Positions 61,207-64,000 of a stretch of DNA of 64,000 bases are shown here, in pieces. The notes beneath the pieces are model-generated. The model was not told the DNA's origin. It worked only from the letters and a program-made list of their open reading frames with translations, and ran no database searches. Origin of the DNA: Taenia hydatigena. Its lineage: Eukaryota > Platyhelminthes > Cestoda > Cyclophyllidea > Taeniidae. Within the stretch, counting starts at the first letter, position 1, and each line of letters begins with the position of its first letter. The translations under genes were made by a program, and so were the position numbers. Location: positions 20,500,369-20,564,368 of the forward strand of contig JADWOT020000005.1 of NCBI GenBank assembly GCA_036345935.2, given 5' to 3'.

Positions 61207-63142
61207 GTGGTTATCTTTAGAACCTCATAACCTGAATCGTGCAAGCTCCTGTTGCAACGCCTCAATAGATGGATCGATTTCGGAGATCATCAACTGCGCC
61301 CCATGCCTTTACTCAAATGGCACGATAAATCCGGAAATTGCTTGATGGAAAGTTAAAAGTGCTTAATTCCCATTGATTTGTTTAAGGAAGACTTGGTATT
61401 TTCCTGAATTATAATGAAACGATGCTCCCTCATCCCATCTACCAAGTTACTTGTAAGCATTTTAGTAGGCTGGCTTACCAACACAGAAGTCAATAAGTTT
61501 TCAACTTTTGATTTCATGAGGTAGCCGAAACTTGATTTAGATGCGATGGTAGAATAACAGTAGAGCCGATTCTATGGAGATTGAGTGGTCCCCGTAATCC
61601 ACCTCACTGTATTAAGCCTTCCCATCTCTCCGTTAACAACCTTGCAACCTGAGCCGGCTAACCTGACCTACCTGAGCATTTGCCATCAGAAATGTGTGAC
61701 AGAATTTGTTGAACTGGATTAGAATCACGAAACAGGTGCTCTTTTTCATTGATGCTATTATCTGTTGAGTTGACCATTTAAGTGGTTCCAACAGCAATGA
61801 CAAATTTAGAAAAAGAAGCATCAAAAGTCAGAACTGTTGTGCTAAGCGACATTGTAACGGTTCGGACTATTACGCAGTCCATAGTCCGCCTTTTAGCCTT
61901 ACAGACCTACAAGTGTCTTTCTGGCACGACAGTGACGTGGCCTCACTGCGACGTAGCCTTGCACTTGAGAAGACTCCATGTGTGTGCGTGCTTTCTGTGT
62001 GCTTATCTCATGTCACGCGTAGATTAAGAGCTGCATTCGCACTGGCTTCACTAAAATTGTCAGACTCCATTTTCCCTTCTTAAAGGTGATTCTCGCACTT
62101 ATTTGACCCTCCCTCTCTCCAATTTTAGGAGTACAAGGCTAATATTCATTTGAACCGTATTTTTAAATGTTCAATCTGGAAGAAGCAGCCTCTGTGTCGC
62201 TTTTTTCCGGTGGTAGAATCGCGAGAGAAACTGAAGCAGCGACCGATTTATTGCTCATCAAGGCGCAAACAAATAAAGGAACTGTTGTGGCGATGGTAGA
62301 AAAAGAAATTACAGCTATTCTTGCTAGGAACCTTGTACTCAATCGATTTCTAAGGCAAGTACTTCAAAGGGGCATCCACATGGCCACCTGATCGCAGCAC
62401 CATTGCTCTGACTGGCCATGCCATTTGCATTAGCCCAAGTACGCTCACTGTGGCAACGCTCCATGCAAATTGACTTGACGGACTTTCCCCCATCAAGTTA
62501 ATCCCTCTCCTACTAAATGATTTAACTCTACGGGATCAGTCTCCGTCTGTCTCCGATCTACCTCCCTGCCCCGCACCCCATCCTTCCGTCCCCTTTGAAA
62601 GCCAATGAGAAGTCGAGCTGCCGGTTAGACTGGAACAAAATTTTATTGCTTATCAGTGAAGGCGTGACTGTGACACCAGTGAAACAAGATTAGCAGTGAC
62701 AACTATATAGTAGGTAAATTGAAAGGCTTGGGTAATGTGACGCTCCGAACGTGATAGGACAACAATAACACAGGAAGAGCAACAAAGAAGGAAAACCAAC
62801 GATGGCGATGAGTGCTAGATGAGGAAAAATAACAATGAAAGACGAGATACATACACGCACACACAAATTATTGATTAAGCAGTGTTTATTACTAGATAAC
62901 ATTGACAACAGAACACTTTGTACATTTTCACAGCCGTTGATGCATTAGTAGGGACGCACAGTGATATGTTGGGGTTAACTCGGCCCAAGAAGGTGGCTAA
63001 GTACCAAAGTAGGGAGAAAGAAGAAGGCGACGCAACTGGAAGGCGCCACCCCCTGGGTTTCAGGCGACTGGCATCGCTGAAGACCGGAGAGTCCGCTCAT
63101 CGCCGCGCCTTTTATAGGCGCCGTTGTGTGCGTGCATCGCCC

Positions 63143-63185
63143 TTCGTGATGCGTGCGTGCGTGCATGCGCATGCATGTGTGTGTA
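63143..63185. repeat. GTGC/GT simple-sequence tract
   Basis: Alternating GTGCGTGC, GCATGC and GTGTGTGT units, imperfect. The alternating purine-pyrimidine pattern has no sign of coding. Confidence 0.7.
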
Positions 63186-63545
63186 GACCTCCTGAGTGGC
63201 ACTCACATGTGCACATTAATGTCTCCTCGTGTACACCGATCGATAGTGGTGGTGTCATTCTGCCTTCCGATTGGAGATGACGAGTGTGCACGCACTGAGA
63301 GTGCTCACACGGTTGTAGGGGTGGTTTGACACGTTGGCGGTCGTGGATTGGTGGAATTTTTTTAGGCTCACACATACTCACACCCAAGTTCACACACGCG
63401 CCTACAGCGACGTGGATGCAGTTGACGTTTGGGGTCATGTGAGCTCAAAATTAACTCAAGACTAAACTACCCTATCAACAGATGTGCTTATTTGGGTATC
63501 AAACAGACCGAACGGATCTGACTCCTACTTTCTTCTAATTTGCAG

Positions 63546-63649
63546 CGAGGAGGCGGATCTTAGTCATCTGGTCTGTAATCTATCACAAATAAAATTATCT
63601 TCTGCCTGGTTCATTAATAATGTGGAGGAGCTGTTCTCTACGGCTTCAG
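63546..63649 (+). CDS. Possible coding exon of an unidentified gene
   Basis: A good acceptor (TTCTAATTTGCAG) precedes a 104-bp open frame that ends at a CAG|GTACTT donor. The frame reads EEADLSHLVCNLSQIKLSS followed by AWFINNVEELFSTAS, which looks amphipathic and protein-like. I do not recognise a family. Neighbouring exons would lie beyond the window or be undetected. It may be a chance frame. Confidence 0.3.
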
Positions 63650-64000
63650 GTACTTCAACGAAGTTTTTTTGCCGTCAACTAAGACGTGAAGTGCAAATAC
63701 GTTGGCCATCCACAGTAGATTCCTTTCCTCTAGTAATAGCTAGCATCACGAGAGCTGAAAGACGTCTAGAATATTCTACTTTGTCTCCATTAGCCCATCC
63801 TTTCCAGTTACCCACCCAAGTGGGCTAATTGGGCACCTCTTGAAGACTCGAGAAGTTTGAAGTGCATGTCATGTGATATTTTACGGGTTGTAGTCTGCTA
63901 ACAGAGTGTGAAATAGACCCAAGTCGTTGCTTTCACATTACTACGCTCTCCTACGGTTCCTTCTCAGACCCTTCCACTCTCCTCCCCAATCTGGCGATAA

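Larger units (their letters stand above)
59559..63545. other. Gene-poor right flank
   Basis: Contains the ABCB6 3' UTR, one degenerate LTR (61023-61206) and a GT/GC-rich simple repeat near 63140-63185. No coding exon is supported. Confidence 0.5.

Noticed and set aside
63112..63438. 108-aa minus-strand frame rich in His/Cys/Thr over the GT tract
   Set aside because: Its composition follows from the simple repeat; there is no domain or splice support.
1..64000. CRISPR arrays, bacterial operons, riboswitches, tRNA or rRNA genes
   Set aside because: The window is eukaryotic with spliced genes. I saw no regularly spaced direct repeats, no rRNA-like sequence and no tRNA cloverleaf that I could support by eye.

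Overview
The window is eukaryotic nuclear DNA, most likely from a taeniid tapeworm (Echinococcus/Taenia group). I infer this from three things: metazoan genes split by very small introns (many of 30-50 bp); genes packed on alternating strands; and a dispersed family of about 185 bp LTRs with one intact two-LTR element of 880 bp, which has the layout of the taeniid TRIM retrotransposons (Ta-TRIM). The species is not determined.

Ten protein genes could be rebuilt exon by exon and matched to known families, plus one zinc-finger gene. From left to right they are: a C2H2 zinc-finger protein (2025-4974, -); MOB4/phocein (10126-11054, -); RPA1, large subunit of replication protein A (11800-15078, +); CCDC146, a centriole/axoneme coiled-coil protein (15167-18509, -); HSCB, an Fe-S cluster co-chaperone (19413-20258, +); a BRD7/BRD9-type bromodomain protein with a very long disordered tail (20442 to about 27316, -); ATG10, an autophagy E2-like enzyme (28089-28667, +); mitochondrial ribosomal protein uS11m/MRPS11 (28645-29305, -); an R7-family RGS protein (30491-35078, -, first exon not found); an SLC5 sodium/glucose cotransporter (41219-43847, -); and ABCB6 (50433-59558, +). 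Splice phases agree in every chain. Several predicted lengths fall on or next to the human orthologue: RPA1 616 aa, ABCB6 840 aa, MRPS11 193 aa.

The segment 10-30 kb is gene-dense. Divergent pairs share upstream regions of about 0.75-0.9 kb (MOB4/RPA1, CCDC146/HSCB, BRD7-9/ATG10). Convergent pairs nearly touch (RPA1/CCDC146, stop codons 88 bp apart; HSCB/BRD7-9, 183 bp apart) or overlap (ATG10/MRPS11, 23 bp of shared coding sequence). The flanks (1-2 kb, 5-10 kb, 35-41 kb, 44-50 kb, 59.5-64 kb) are gene-poor and hold the LTR copies. The genes do not form one pathway. They are housekeeping functions (replication, Fe-S assembly, mitochondrial translation, autophagy, haem/porphyrin transport), signalling (RGS, MOB4), chromatin (BRD7/9) and glucose uptake, the last being important for a gut parasite.

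The most unusual region is 6.56-7.45 kb. Three LTR copies, each with its own perfect 5-bp target duplication, lie within 760 bp. A fourth, in opposite orientation, is nested inside one of them, also with a perfect 5-bp duplication. The insertion points cluster at the same internal position of the LTR sequence, which suggests that the element reuses its own LTR as a target.
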